Shown here: in pieces, positions 34,501 through 42,947 of the stretch | How positions within the stretch are numbered: position 1 is the first letter of the stretch | How the letters are laid out: each line of letters opens with the position of its first letter | DNA from: Aeoliella sp052161615 | Lineage (GTDB): Bacteria > Planctomycetota > Planctomycetia > Pirellulales > Lacipirellulaceae | Assembly: GCF_052161615.1 (NCBI RefSeq) | Contig: NZ_CP197417.1 | Coordinates: 4,712,001 to 4,776,000, forward strand | DNA length: 64,000 nucleotides | Reading direction: 5' to 3' | Program-made: the position numbers and the translations under genes | Notes under the pieces: model-generated | What the model was told of the DNA's origin: nothing | Database searches by the model: none | What the model saw: only the letters and a program-made list of their open reading frames with translations

Positions 34501-35650
34501 CGACATCGAGCGAGTCATCATGTCGGCGGCCGATTTCAGTCGCACGCCCGACGAGCTGACCTACATTGCTCAGTACCTGTCGCGTCTCGGACACGATGCT
34601 CGGGCGCTCCAGCTTTACCAGCAAGTGGTGAAGGTCGACCCGCTGCGAAGCGAAGCCTATGCCCTGGGCCTGCGTGCTGCCGAGCGTGCGAACGATGCCG
34701 CTGGCATCCGCTGGGCGACCGTCGGTGTGCTCGAACAAGCCTGGCCCGCTAACCAGGAAGTGGTCGCCGAGACCGCGTGGCGCGTGGCGAAGGCAAAGAT
34801 CGAAGAATTGGTCAAAGCGGGTAACACCGAAGAAGCCAAGGCCTACAAGGAAGAAATTCAAAAGGCGATCGAACGTGACTGCGTGGTCCGCGTTTCGTGG
34901 ACCGGCGACGCCGACGTCGACCTCACCGTAGAAGAGCCCGGTGGTTCGGTCTGCTCGGCCATGGATCCCCGTGCCGCTGGCGGCGGTGTGAACATGGGCG
35001 ATGTTTTCACGGGCGTGAAGGGCCAAGAGAACGGCGTCATGAGCGAAACGTACGTCTGCCCCCGAGGCTTTGCCGGCACCTATCGCTTGAAGGTCACCCC
35101 GCAATGGGGCAAGGTTACTGCGAACAAGGTAAAGGTCGAAGTATTCCAGCACCTCAATAGCGACAAGGTCGAGCAGCAGTCTCAAGTGCTGGATCTCAAG
35201 GAAGACGGTGCTCAGGTTGAGTTCCAGTTAGCCGAAGGACGCCGCACCGAGCCGCTCGAAATGCAGCACGTCGCCCGCGCCATCGAGCGTCAGGCTGCTG
35301 TAAGCCGTGCGGTGCTCGCCCAGCAACTCGCCGGCGTGTCCGATCCGGGATCGATTCCGAATCGCATGCTCGATCCTCGCGAAGCCCGGCTTCGTCGCCA
35401 ACTTCTAAATGGAGGTGGCGGTGCGGTTGGTTTCCAGCCAGTCGTTATTGCATTGCCCGAAGGTACTAACTTCATGGCGACGGGCGTGGTTTCGGCCGAC
35501 CGCCGCTATGTCCGCATCACGTCGGTTCCGTTCTTCTCGACCATTGGCGAAGTGGCGACGTTCACCTTCGCCGGTGCAAGCCAAGATGTGGACGATGGAG
35601 ATAATGGTGACAATGGTGACAATGGTGGAGACAACGGCGCTGCCAACTAG
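31529..35650 (+). CDS. Large exported VWA / STN / Gly-Met-rich / DUF2135-like protein
   Basis: 1373 residues from ATG at 31529 (GGAG 8 bp upstream; later Mets at 31535 and 31541 are possible). Signal peptide, then a von Willebrand A domain with a full metal site: DTSAS at Asp66, a Thr in GSTDMEL and YIGDG. Helical, TPR-like segments follow (about 380-440 and 530-680). Near residues 715-810 is an STN/secretin-type short domain (LGLEFQDTPLSEVVDFLRTDYNIE...). Residues about 825-874 are a run of Gly and Met. A TPR-like segment, a DUF2135-like domain (SWTGDADVDLTVEEPGG, about 1125) and an acidic Gly-Asn-Asp tail end it. Likely envelope protein; role unknown. Confidence 0.88.
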   Translation: MTMSMHTQKFLLAAALVTSMTSLSALADEARLETYKAEDGRSYFAMTVPPVEAQNQGPRDVVVLVDTSASQAGYFRDTAIAAVEACIAGLSADDRVQVVAVDLEARAMNESLASPKDKSVADAVTAVRREPPLGSTDMELALTSATKMFDTNSDRERTIVYIGDGMSPANLMQTKAFSKLVADLRAAGVSVNSFAVGPQRDLELLIALSNQTGGNLYVDTEMTWPNEEEGITAARAMEENQRRGASVGKSLAEWVHADVVQPSDTEFPAEIAVAYPGQLLPMRSDRESVVIGELAGDAEVANANMTATVAGKPMTWTVVAAEPQSDLSFLPELVKVSQKDNGVALTTLGTRGLQETGRMMLASVDELTDLAERAVSIGDREGAGRIVEAVLRRDPGNLRAKTVQTLVERGDMPAPAAADEAAAAESNAAPAAPAAEGDLNLVRVAQAGEAVPAPAAPGVRVVGPESGDFIEGAPARDAVVDGSFLTEVERQNRVFSEMLEKEVEVALSQARDNMRSNPDRASQDLKLMMENVRRAPQLIPEVRAQLLDRLQTVLQETARAATVDAELRLEAEERAAAARELQLLNDRLARKVEQEKQLVARMNALMDEHRYQEAQELAQIIYEVDPNGVTPVVAELHSRMENAHYMQEITRERRHRASWETWFQVELSGVPQPDEPPIVYPSAEVWEELTNRREKYKAVDLAGQDGAEQRINKALSDPLNNLGLEFQDTPLSEVVDFLRTDYNIEVQLDLKALDDLGLSPDDPISVNLRNISLRSALRIMLKQLDLTYVISDEVLLITSEEEALTRLQVKVYPVADLVLPIETPAGGGMMGGMGGMGGGGGMMGGGGGMGGGMGGGMGGGMGGGMGGMGGGGGMFSVPDTETPVAEPADKPAAPAVEAAPATEPAATEPAKASPKFTIDESVSPEVFWDGHFGGSIRDTAEVRGMVRKLMNEGRYDHVTALIQAALRHGQPQPWMYEALGIAMQMDGRDKADIERVIMSAADFSRTPDELTYIAQYLSRLGHDARALQLYQQVVKVDPLRSEAYALGLRAAERANDAAGIRWATVGVLEQAWPANQEVVAETAWRVAKAKIEELVKAGNTEEAKAYKEEIQKAIERDCVVRVSWTGDADVDLTVEEPGGSVCSAMDPRAAGGGVNMGDVFTGVKGQENGVMSETYVCPRGFAGTYRLKVTPQWGKVTANKVKVEVFQHLNSDKVEQQSQVLDLKEDGAQVEFQLAEGRRTEPLEMQHVARAIERQAAVSRAVLAQQLAGVSDPGSIPNRMLDPREARLRRQLLNGGGGAVGFQPVVIALPEGTNFMATGVVSADRRYVRITSVPFFSTIGEVATFTFAGASQDVDDGDNGDNGDNGGDNGAAN

Positions 35651-35680
35651 CTTTCGCTCGGCGATTAGCTGACTACATCC

Positions 35681-35714
35681 AGAACCTCCGTCAGTTTGGC
35701 GGAGGTTCTTTTTT
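35681..35714 (+). terminator. Terminator of the VWA gene
   Basis: A perfect 10-bp stem AGAACCTCCG/CGGAGGTTCT with a 9-base loop and a 6-T tract, 31 bp after the stop. It also separates the gene from convergent rph. Confidence 0.93.
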
Positions 35715-35728
35715 GCGCGATCCCCAAA

Positions 35729-36448
35729 TTACCCGAGACCAAGCGCCGACTGCTGGAGCTTGGTGAGTTGCTCGATACCCTGCTGTCCCACAGCAAGCAG
35801 TTGCTGCAACTGGGTGGCAGTAAACGTGTGGCCTTCGCCGGTGCCCTGCACTTCGATGAACTGCCCGCTGCCGGTCATGATGACGTTCATGTCGACTTCG
35901 GCAGTAGAGTCTTCGGAGTAATCGAGATCCAAGAGCACCTCGCCGCCAACGATTCCGGCGCTCACGGCTGCCACGCTCTCGCGGAGCGGCCAGCGTGCGC
36001 TAGGCGAGAGATCGTCGCACGACAATAGCGCTTCGTAGAGCGCGACGTACGCCCCCGTGATGCTGGCGGTCCGGGTGCCACCGTCGGCCTTTAAAACATC
36101 GCAGTCTACCGAAACGGTTCGCTCGCCGAGCAGCACGGGATCGATCACGGCGCGGAGGCTGCGACCGATGAGCCTTTGAATCTCGGTGGTCCGACCATCG
36201 ACCTTCTGTCGATCGCGCTGCTTGCGAGGGGAAGTGCTGCCGGGCAGCATGTTGTACTCGGCGGTCACCCAACCTTTGCCGCGGCCGACCATCCATGGCG
36301 GAACGTCCGGCGAGACGCTCGCGGTGCATAGCACGATGGTGTTCCCCGCGCTGATGAGCACGCTGCCCGCGGCATTCGAGGCGAATCCTCGCGTGAAGGT
36401 GACGGGACGCAGCTGGTCGGCCGAGCGGCCATCGTTACGAGTGGGCAT
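35729..36448 (-). CDS. rph: Ribonuclease PH
   Basis: 239 residues, the usual length. Landmarks are the N-terminal RPVTFTRGFASNAAGSVLISAGNT, the basic RGKGWVTAEYNMLPGSTSPRKQRDR, GRTTEIQRLIGRSLRAVID and DCDVLKADGGTRTASITGA. It removes extra nucleotides after CCA in tRNA precursors using phosphate. It is the last gene in a minus-strand run after argF, with 127 bp between them. Confidence 0.96.
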   Translation of the reverse strand: MPTRNDGRSADQLRPVTFTRGFASNAAGSVLISAGNTIVLCTASVSPDVPPWMVGRGKGWVTAEYNMLPGSTSPRKQRDRQKVDGRTTEIQRLIGRSLRAVIDPVLLGERTVSVDCDVLKADGGTRTASITGAYVALYEALLSCDDLSPSARWPLRESVAAVSAGIVGGEVLLDLDYSEDSTAEVDMNVIMTGSGQFIEVQGTGEGHTFTATQLQQLLAVGQQGIEQLTKLQQSALGLG

Positions 36449-36575
36449 AGTGTGTAGAGGGTTCAGGTGTTGGACGTGGGGTGACTTGTTCTTCCGCTAC
36501 GAAACCCTGGCCCTGACGGGCCCGGCTCGCCTGGGAGACGAAGGAGCATCCGGTGGTGGGATCGTATTCGACTCC

Positions 36576-37493
36576 CTAAGCCTGGCTGCCGAGCAGCCAC
36601 ACCAGGATACCCTTTTGGACGTGCATGCGATTGCCTGCTTGAGGGACGATGATGCTTTGGGGGCTGTCCATCACTTCGTCGGTCACTTCTTCGCCGCGTT
36701 TTGCAGGCAGGCAGTGCATGAAGACGGCGGTCTTCGGCGCGGCGGCCATTAGCTTTCCATTTACCTGATAATTGGCGAAGTCCTTGAGCCGCTGGTCACG
36801 CTCGGCCTCTTGTCCCATGCTGGTCCAGACATCGGTGTAGATGGCATCGGCTCCGGCAACGGCTTCGGTGGTATCGTCCGTCAGGGTGATGTCGGCGCCC
36901 GGGACTTGCTGCTTCAGCTTGTCGACAAAACTCTTCGGCAACTGGTAACCCTCGGGAGCACAGACGCTCATCGACATGCCGACCTTGGCACATCCGCGAG
37001 CGAGGCTCACCGCCACGTTGTTGCCATCGCCCACCCACGCGAGCTTCAAGCCTTTGAGGCTGCCGAAGTGTTCGCGAAGCGTGTAGAGATCGGCGAGCGC
37101 CTGGCAGGGGTGCGACTCGTCGGTCAGGCCGTTCACGACCGCGGCCTTCGAATACTTGGCGACTTCCTCCACCGTTGAATGCTTCTTGGACCGAACGACG
37201 ATCACATCGACCATCTCGCTCAGCACGCGGGTGAAGTCGGCGATGCTTTCGCGCTTACCAAAGCCAGCGTCCTCGCCCAGCAGGATGCTCCCGCCACCGA
37301 GGTGCGTCATGCACGCCTCGAAGCTCACGCGGGTACGCAGCGACTGCTTCTCGAACAATAGCGCCATCATTCGGCCCGGGAGCAGCGGCTCGCGAATGCC
37401 CGCCTGAAACTTGGTCTTCAGGTCTTCGGTGATCGCGTAGATCCGTTCGATCTCAGCGGAGCTGACGTCTTCGAGGGTAATCAGGTGACGCAT
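36576..37493 (-). CDS. argF: Ornithine carbamoyltransferase
   Basis: 305 residues. The carbamoyl-phosphate loop reads SLRTR (STRTR is usual; SLRTR occurs in many relatives), HPCQ binds carbamoyl phosphate, DGNNVAVS and the C-terminal FMHCLPAKRGEEV carry the ornithine and catalytic Cys sites. It makes citrulline from ornithine and carbamoyl phosphate, in the cytoplasm. It sits downstream of argD with a 130-bp inverted repeat in the spacer. Confidence 0.96.
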   Translation of the reverse strand: MRHLITLEDVSSAEIERIYAITEDLKTKFQAGIREPLLPGRMMALLFEKQSLRTRVSFEACMTHLGGGSILLGEDAGFGKRESIADFTRVLSEMVDVIVVRSKKHSTVEEVAKYSKAAVVNGLTDESHPCQALADLYTLREHFGSLKGLKLAWVGDGNNVAVSLARGCAKVGMSMSVCAPEGYQLPKSFVDKLKQQVPGADITLTDDTTEAVAGADAIYTDVWTSMGQEAERDQRLKDFANYQVNGKLMAAAPKTAVFMHCLPAKRGEEVTDEVMDSPQSIIVPQAGNRMHVQKGILVWLLGSQA

Positions 37494-37520
37494 GGTATTC
37501 TTTCGCTAAGCGAGTCTTCT

Positions 37521-37650
37521 TTAGCCACGGATCGACACGGATGAAACACCGATTCGGAACGGGAGGAAACAAAGTAAACGAAGATTTTGCCGGATGGCTC
37601 CATCGCCTCCGTTAACAATCCGTGTTTCATCCGTGTCCATCCGTGGCCAA
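37521..37650. repeat. Inverted repeat E (TTAGCCACGGAT... type), copy between argD and argF
   Basis: The left arm starts TTAGCCACGGATCGACACGG and the right arm ends CCGTGTCCATCCGTGGCCAA, its near-complement, separated by about 70 bp. Members of the same family are at 50098-50175 and 51647-51982, and a related one is at 43249-43390. All are between genes. Confidence 0.8.
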
Positions 37651-37666
37651 GAATAAAACCTCGGAG

Positions 37667-38866
37667 TTAGGACAGCTTTCGCACTACGTCGGCGAGGATG
37701 TCGCAGCCTTCGTCGACTTGGTCGTCGGTCAGGGTCATGGCGGGTAGCAAGCGGATGACGTTGCCTTGGGTGCAGTTCACCAGCAGGCCCTTCTCCATGC
37801 AGTCGCCTACGACTGGGGTACCATCGACGGTGAGTTCGAGGCCAATCATCAAGCCTTGAACACGAAGCTCCTTCGCCACTTCGAGTTCGTCGACCAGTGG
37901 AGCAAGTCGCGTGCGGAATCTTTCGCCAAGCTCTTTCGCACGGGCGAGCAAACCATCGCGCTCGATGGTTTCGATCGTCGCGATACCAGCCCGGGCGGCG
38001 ATGGGGTTGCCGCCGAACGTTGCGGCGTGCATGCCGGGACGGAGGCTCGGAGCAATTTCGGCGGTGGTGAGCATCGCGGCACCCGCAATGCCGCCGCACA
38101 GGCTCTTGGCGAGCGTCATGATGTCGGGGGTGACGCCGTAGTGCTGGTAGGCGAACCACTCGCCGGTGCGGCCGCAACCCGCTTGGACTTCGTCGAACAC
38201 GAGCAATAGTCCAAACTCGTCGGCGAGCGCTCGCAGGCCTTGGAGGAATTCGGGCGGCGGGATCCGGATGCCTCCTTCGCCCTGAATCGGCTCGATTAAG
38301 ATGCCGGCGGTCTCCTCGTCGATCAAATCGCGAACCGCATCAAGGTCGCCAAACGGGGCGTACACGAAGCCCGGCAACATCGGTCCCAGGCCTTCGTGGT
38401 ACTTGGGCTGGGCGGTGGCGGTCACCGCGCCGAACGTCCGGCCGTGAAAGCCACCGTCGAACGTGATGATCTTGTAGCGGTGCGGATCGGAGTGGAGCCG
38501 CACGAGCTTGATCGCGGCTTCGTTCGCCTCGGCACCCGAGTTACAGAAGAAGGCCTTGCCGCCAAAGCTTCGCTCGCTCAGCAGCTTGGCCCACTCGCCC
38601 TGCGACTCGAAGTGCCAGGTGTTGGGGACGTGAATCAGCTTGGCGACTTGGTCCTGCACCGCTTCGACGACCGACGGCGGACAGTGCCCCAAGAGATTAC
38701 AGCCCCAGCCGGGGAAGAAGTCGAGGTAACGCTTGCCCTGATCGTCCCACACCCACGAACCCTCGCCACGCTCCAGCGACACCGGAAAACGGCGGTAGTT
38801 CGGCACCACGTAGCGGTCGAACAACTCAGCGGTCGCAGGGGACATGGTGGTGGAAGTGGTGGACAC
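37667..38866 (-). CDS. argD: Acetylornithine aminotransferase
   Basis: 399 residues from GTG at 38866, which has AAAGGAG 8 bp upstream; a TTG at 38899 extends the frame but has no ribosome-binding site. Class III aminotransferase landmarks: FFCNSGAEANEAAIKLVR, LVFDEVQAGCGRTGEWFAYQHYGVTPDIMTLAKSLCGG with the PLP Lys, and AATFGGNPIA. It transaminates N-acetylglutamate semialdehyde to N-acetylornithine. It lies between argB and argF on the minus strand. Confidence 0.95.
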   Translation of the reverse strand: MSTTSTTMSPATAELFDRYVVPNYRRFPVSLERGEGSWVWDDQGKRYLDFFPGWGCNLLGHCPPSVVEAVQDQVAKLIHVPNTWHFESQGEWAKLLSERSFGGKAFFCNSGAEANEAAIKLVRLHSDPHRYKIITFDGGFHGRTFGAVTATAQPKYHEGLGPMLPGFVYAPFGDLDAVRDLIDEETAGILIEPIQGEGGIRIPPPEFLQGLRALADEFGLLLVFDEVQAGCGRTGEWFAYQHYGVTPDIMTLAKSLCGGIAGAAMLTTAEIAPSLRPGMHAATFGGNPIAARAGIATIETIERDGLLARAKELGERFRTRLAPLVDELEVAKELRVQGLMIGLELTVDGTPVVGDCMEKGLLVNCTQGNVIRLLPAMTLTDDQVDEGCDILADVVRKLS

Positions 38867-38904
38867 GTGAGGAACTCCTTTTGCAGGGCTGCTAACCAAT
38901 TGGA

Positions 38905-38969
38905 TTAGCCGTTTTGGCGCTAGCCACGGTTGGTTCTAAGAAAACCGTGGCTAGCGCCAAAACGGCTAA
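38905..38969. repeat. Long hairpin repeat D, copy 2
   Basis: Perfect 27-base arms (38905-38931 and 38943-38969) containing GCCGTTTTGGCGCTAGCCAC, with an 11-base loop. Same element as 16395-16454, about 22 kb away. It fills the spacer between argB and argD. Confidence 0.85.
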
Positions 38970-39004
38970 GTTAGAGAACACTTCTGTTAGCTTGGTTAAT
39001 ACTC

Positions 39005-39895
39005 TTAAATCTCGTTGACGATCTCGGTGCCGATGCCGCTGTTGGTGTAGATTTCGAGGAGCAGGGAATGGCGGACGCGACCGTCGATGATGTGAACCTT
39101 CTTGACGCCCTTGGTGAGCGTATCGAGACAGGCTTCGACCTTCGGGATCATGCCGGCTTCGATCACGCCCTGGCGAATGAGTTCGCGGGCGGCTTCGGCG
39201 GTCAGCGTATGAATGAGCGACTCGGGGTCGTCCTTGTTCAGTCGCACGCCGTTGACGTCGCTCAAGAAAATCAGCTTCTCGGCACCCATCGCCTGGGCGA
39301 CCGCCATCGCCGCGGTGTCGGCGTTGACGTTTAAGAGCTGCCCGTCGGCCGTCTTGCAGACGGATGGAATCACAGGGACTTGGCCGGCGTAGCAAAGGTT
39401 GTCGAGGGCGTCGCGGTCGACGCGGGTCACGTGCCCCACGAGGCCGAGGTCGATCTCTTCGCCATTCTCACCGGGGAGGGTGAGCTTCTCGCCGTAGAGG
39501 ACGTTGTTGTCGGTCTCGCCGTTGGGATTGAGCGGCATGGCCCGGCCGCCGAAATCTTCGATGAGCTGGGCGATCATCTCATTCACTTCACCGGCGAGGA
39601 TCCGACGGACAATGTCGAGCGTGGCTTCGTCCGTGTACCGACGGCCTTGAATGAAGCGTGGTTCGAGATTGGCCTCGGCCATGGCCCGCGAGATGGCCGC
39701 GCCGCCGCCATGGACAACGATCGGCCGCATGCCGACCGTTTCCATGAAGACAATGTCGACCAGCAGATGCCGGAGGGCATCGGGGTCTTCCATCACACTG
39801 CCACCGAGTTTGATGACGGTGATGCTGTCGCGGAAGCGACGAATCCACCCCATCGCTTCGATGAGCGTATCGGCTTTCTCAATCGCTTCTTGCAC
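39005..39895 (-). CDS. argB: Acetylglutamate kinase
   Basis: 296 residues from GTG at 39895, with GGAG 7 bp upstream; a TTG at 39949 would add 18 residues without a ribosome-binding site. Landmarks are TVIKLGGSVMEDP, VVHGGGAAISRAM, GRRYTDEATLDIV and the C-terminal GGMIPKVE-like AGMIPKVEACLDTL. It phosphorylates N-acetylglutamate, usually the arginine-feedback point. It follows ilvC by 133 bp; the spacer holds a purine-rich run (39951-40022). Confidence 0.95.
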   Translation of the reverse strand: MQEAIEKADTLIEAMGWIRRFRDSITVIKLGGSVMEDPDALRHLLVDIVFMETVGMRPIVVHGGGAAISRAMAEANLEPRFIQGRRYTDEATLDIVRRILAGEVNEMIAQLIEDFGGRAMPLNPNGETDNNVLYGEKLTLPGENGEEIDLGLVGHVTRVDRDALDNLCYAGQVPVIPSVCKTADGQLLNVNADTAAMAVAQAMGAEKLIFLSDVNGVRLNKDDPESLIHTLTAEAARELIRQGVIEAGMIPKVEACLDTLTKGVKKVHIIDGRVRHSLLLEIYTNSGIGTEIVNEI

Positions 39896-40028
39896 AGCGC
39901 TGCTCCGCACACGAGCCGGGCAGCGAATGGATTGCTCGCCCTCGCTCAAAAAGGGGAATGGGGAAAGGGGAATGGGGAGATAGCCGGCTAAGCATTACCG
40001 CTTTCCCCTTTCGTCTTTCGCCTTTACA

Positions 40029-41063
40029 TCAAACTTCCTTCTCGTCGATCCAGCTCATCATGCGGCGGAGTTCGCGGCCGACTTGCTCGACGGGATGGTT
40101 GCGTTCGCGGCGACGGGTCGCCTTGAAGCCAGGGGCGCCTGCTTTGTTCTCGAGCATCCAGTTGCGGGCAAAGGTGCCGTTCTGGATTTCCTCGAGGACC
40201 TTCTTCATTTCCTTCTTGGTCTCTTCGGTCACGATCCGCGGGCCGGTGGAGTAATCGCCATACTCGGCGGTGTTGCTCACGCTGTAACGCATGTAATTCA
40301 GACCGCCCTGGTAGAACAGGTCGACGATCAGCTTCACTTCGTGCATGCACTCGAAGTAGGCCATTTCGGGCTGGTAACCCGCTTCGACCAGCGTTTCGAA
40401 ACCAGCCTTGATCAGTGCGCTGAGGCCCCCGCACAACACGGCTTGCTCGCCGAACAGGTCGGTCTCGGTCTCTTCGGCGAACGTGGTACGAATAACACCG
40501 CCGCGAGTACCGCCGTTGGCCTTGGCGTAGGCCATGCCGACCTTGAACACGGTCGAGGATTCGTCGGACATGTCGTCGTCGCTGGCGGTGCTGCCGGCAA
40601 CTCGAGTGGCGATGAGCGACGGGACACCGCCGCCGGCGACGAATTCGCTACGCACCAAGTGGCCTGGGCCCTTGGGGGCAACCAGCAACAGATCGACACC
40701 CTTGGGGGGTTCGATCAGGCCGAAGTGGATGTTGAACCCGTGCGAGCACATCAGGATATTGCCCGGCTTCAGGTTGTCGCGAACCTCGGCCTTGTAGATG
40801 TCGGCCTGCACTTCGTCGGGGAGCAGCATGTTGACGACGTCGCCCTGCTTGGCGGCTTCGGCGGCCGAGACGGGCTCGAAACCGTGCGACTTGGCGAGGT
40901 CGTAGTTGGCACCACCAGGACGCTGGCCTACGACGACTTTCACCCCGCTGTCACGAAGATTTTGAGCGTGGGCGTGGCCTTGCGAGCCATAGCCGATAAT
41001 CGCCACGGTCTTGCCTTTGAGGTTCGCGAGATCGGCGTCGGCGTCGTAGTAAACTTTTGCCAT
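40029..41063 (-). CDS. ilvC: Ketol-acid reductoisomerase
   Basis: 344 residues, class I length. Landmarks are the nucleotide-binding AIIGYGSQGHAHAQNLRDSG, LLPDEVQ, CSHGFNIHFG, APKGPGHLVRSEF and, in the second domain, DLFGEQAVLCGG with the metal-binding Glu. It makes the dihydroxy acid precursors of valine and isoleucine. The start ATG at 41063 is unambiguous. It follows ilvH, with a hairpin in the 130-bp spacer. Confidence 0.96.
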   Translation of the reverse strand: MAKVYYDADADLANLKGKTVAIIGYGSQGHAHAQNLRDSGVKVVVGQRPGGANYDLAKSHGFEPVSAAEAAKQGDVVNMLLPDEVQADIYKAEVRDNLKPGNILMCSHGFNIHFGLIEPPKGVDLLLVAPKGPGHLVRSEFVAGGGVPSLIATRVAGSTASDDDMSDESSTVFKVGMAYAKANGGTRGGVIRTTFAEETETDLFGEQAVLCGGLSALIKAGFETLVEAGYQPEMAYFECMHEVKLIVDLFYQGGLNYMRYSVSNTAEYGDYSTGPRIVTEETKKEMKKVLEEIQNGTFARNWMLENKAGAPGFKATRRRERNHPVEQVGRELRRMMSWIDEKEV

Positions 41064-41080
41064 GATGGAATTGGGGGTGA

Positions 41081-41183
41081 GTAGGTTAGTAGGTGAGTAA
41101 GTTATGTTGTTAGGTAACGGGATCGGCGGGGTGGTTGGTTAGCGTGGTGCAGGCGATTACCTACTCACTTTACTAACCTACCC
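41081..41183. repeat. Inverted repeat in the ilvH-ilvC spacer
   Basis: GTAGGTTAGTAGGTGAGTAA (41081-41100) pairs, with one or two gaps, with TACTCACTTTACTAACCTAC at 41163-41182. It covers most of the spacer. It could be a dispersed repeat or an RNA hairpin in the operon transcript; I see no leader peptide rich in branched-chain codons. Confidence 0.6.
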
Positions 41184-41193
41184 GTCTTCCGCG

Positions 41194-41727
41194 CTAGCTC
41201 TTCTTCATCGCGCCGACGGCGGGGGTGATGTTGCCACCGCGTACGGGGCGATCGATCGAGCGGACCATCGCGATCCGGCCGGTGCGGACAAGTTCGACGA
41301 TGCCGAAAGGACGCATGAGGTCGATGAAGGCCTCGACTTTGCGTTCCTGGCCCGAGACTTCGACGATCATTTCGTCGGGCGAAATGTCGACGATGCGGCC
41401 GCGGAAAATGTTGGTGAGTTCGCGGATTTCGGTCCGGTCGTTCCCCTTGGCCTGGACCTTGATGAGCATCAGGTCGCGCTCGACGAAGTCCTTGGCGCTG
41501 ACGTCGGTCACACGGACCACGGTTACGATTTTTTCGAGTTGCTTCCGTACCTGTTCCAGGACGCTATCGTCGCCGACGACGACGAAGGTCATCCGCGAGA
41601 GCTGGGGGTCTTCGGTTTCACCCACCGCGAGGCTGTCGATGTTGTAGCCCCGCGATGCCAGCATGCCGGCCACATTGGACAGCACTCCGGGCACGTTTTG
41701 GACCACGGCGGACAGGACGTGACGCAT
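41194..41727 (-). CDS. ilvH: Acetolactate synthase small (regulatory) subunit
   Basis: 177 residues from ATG at 41727. The frame extends to 41799 without a ribosome-binding site. An N-terminal ACT domain has VVQNVPGVLSNVAGMLASRGYNIDSLAVGETEDPQLSRMTFVV, the valine-binding pattern; the second half (LMLIKVQAKGNDRTEIRELTNIFRGRIVDIS) is also typical. It tunes the catalytic IlvB/IlvG, which is not in the window. First gene of the ilvH-ilvC-argB-argD-argF-rph run. Confidence 0.94.
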   Translation of the reverse strand: MRHVLSAVVQNVPGVLSNVAGMLASRGYNIDSLAVGETEDPQLSRMTFVVVGDDSVLEQVRKQLEKIVTVVRVTDVSAKDFVERDLMLIKVQAKGNDRTEIRELTNIFRGRIVDISPDEMIVEVSGQERKVEAFIDLMRPFGIVELVRTGRIAMVRSIDRPVRGGNITPAVGAMKKS

Positions 41728-41975
41728 GGAAGTCTCTATGCTTTCTAGGGAAAAAACTAGCGAATCTACGAGTTTAGCCGCCCCCCGGGCGGCCCGCAAC
41801 CGCCAGCCGGCGGGGCCCCGATAGTGGGGGCCATTCGTCTTGGAATGCTGGCATGACGCGGCTCACCCGCCGAGGTTCGCCGTGCCGACCTAAGAATGCG
41901 GGGGGCGACGTTGCCCGGCGGGAGCCCGCCTGCTACCCTCCACCACCCTTTTCCCCGTGGCTTTTCCAGCCGTAT

Positions 41976-42803
41976 ATGCGAAATCGACCCACCCAACTCC
42001 TGCTCGTAACCGGCCTGCTCGCCGCGGTGCTCGCGACGGGGTGCGTCAGTTGGCGTTCGCTGCAGCCGGTCCCCCCCTCGGTGGCGGCCGGTCGGCGGCT
42101 CACCCGGCAGGGCGTGGCGGCCATGGAAGTCGACCGCTGGGACGAGGCGGAGGAGCTGCTTCGCGAAGCGGTGGAGAAGTCGCCCGAGGACCCCGAAGCC
42201 CAAAAATACCTGGCCGAAGCCCTGTGGCGGCGGGGCATGCAGTCCGAAGCGATGCAGCATATGGCGATCGCCTCGAAGTTCGACCGGCACGACGCGACCA
42301 CGGCGGTGCGGGCGGGCGAAATGCTGCTGGCCACGGGCGACGCCCGTTCGGCGATCTCGCAGGCCGACCGTGCGGTGCGGCTCGACAAATCTTTGGCTGC
42401 GGCTTGGACCCTTCGCGGACGGGCTTACGCCGCGCAAGGGGACCTCGATCGCGGACTGGCCGACTTGCAGCGGGCACTGTGGCTGTCGCCGAACGACGCC
42501 GACGTGCTGATGGAGTCGGCCCAGCTTTACCACGAGCGGAAGCAGGAGCAGCGCTGCCTGGCGACGCTCCACCGCTTGCGTGACGCCGCGCCGCCGCAGG
42601 AGAAGCTGCCGGCCATCCTGCAGCTCGAAGCCGAGACGTACTTGGCACTCAACCGGCCTCAGCTCGCTTCCGAGCGAATCAACGAGGCAATCGCCCTGTC
42701 GGGATCGACGCCCACGCTGGTAGCCCTCAAGGCTCAATCGGATCGGCAGTTGGGGCTCAATGTCGCCCAGCAGCCCGTGGCTGACGATACCACGCTGCGT
42801 TAA
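41976..42803 (+). CDS. TPR-repeat lipoprotein
   Basis: 275 residues from ATG at 41976. The signal peptide ends in the lipobox LATGC; Cys23 should be lipidated. Five or six tetratricopeptide repeats follow (for example AAMEVDRWDEAEELLREAVEKSPEDPEAQKYLAEAL, then SRALR-like GRAYAAQGDLDRGLADLQRALWLSPNDADVLME). Such proteins act as scaffolds on the inner or outer membrane. It is divergent from ilvH. Partner unknown. Confidence 0.85.
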   Translation: MRNRPTQLLLVTGLLAAVLATGCVSWRSLQPVPPSVAAGRRLTRQGVAAMEVDRWDEAEELLREAVEKSPEDPEAQKYLAEALWRRGMQSEAMQHMAIASKFDRHDATTAVRAGEMLLATGDARSAISQADRAVRLDKSLAAAWTLRGRAYAAQGDLDRGLADLQRALWLSPNDADVLMESAQLYHERKQEQRCLATLHRLRDAAPPQEKLPAILQLEAETYLALNRPQLASERINEAIALSGSTPTLVALKAQSDRQLGLNVAQQPVADDTTLR

Positions 42804-42947
42804 CCGCTACTATTGTTACGACCGGCATGGCGAGGATGATTTGCCACGCCGGGTCTGCGGTTAGCCCGTCCGCGGTTAAGCCGTGATGTAGAGTTCAGTG
42901 GTTTTGAGAACTGCCCCCGTCCACGAACCCGAACACCGCGCGCGACC

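Noticed and set aside
33269..35185. 638-codon frame antisense to the VWA gene
   Set aside because: Typical GC-rich shadow frame (His/Val/Arg-rich) opposite a well-supported gene.
39951..40025. AAAGGGGAATGGGGAAAGG run between ilvC and argB as a G-quadruplex or regulatory site
   Set aside because: It matches the purine-rich runs near 25700 and 26104; repeat DNA is the simpler reading.
41081..41183. Possible attenuator in the ilvH-ilvC spacer
   Set aside because: No leader peptide with Leu/Val/Ile codons and no T-tract after the stem; it is more likely a dispersed inverted repeat.
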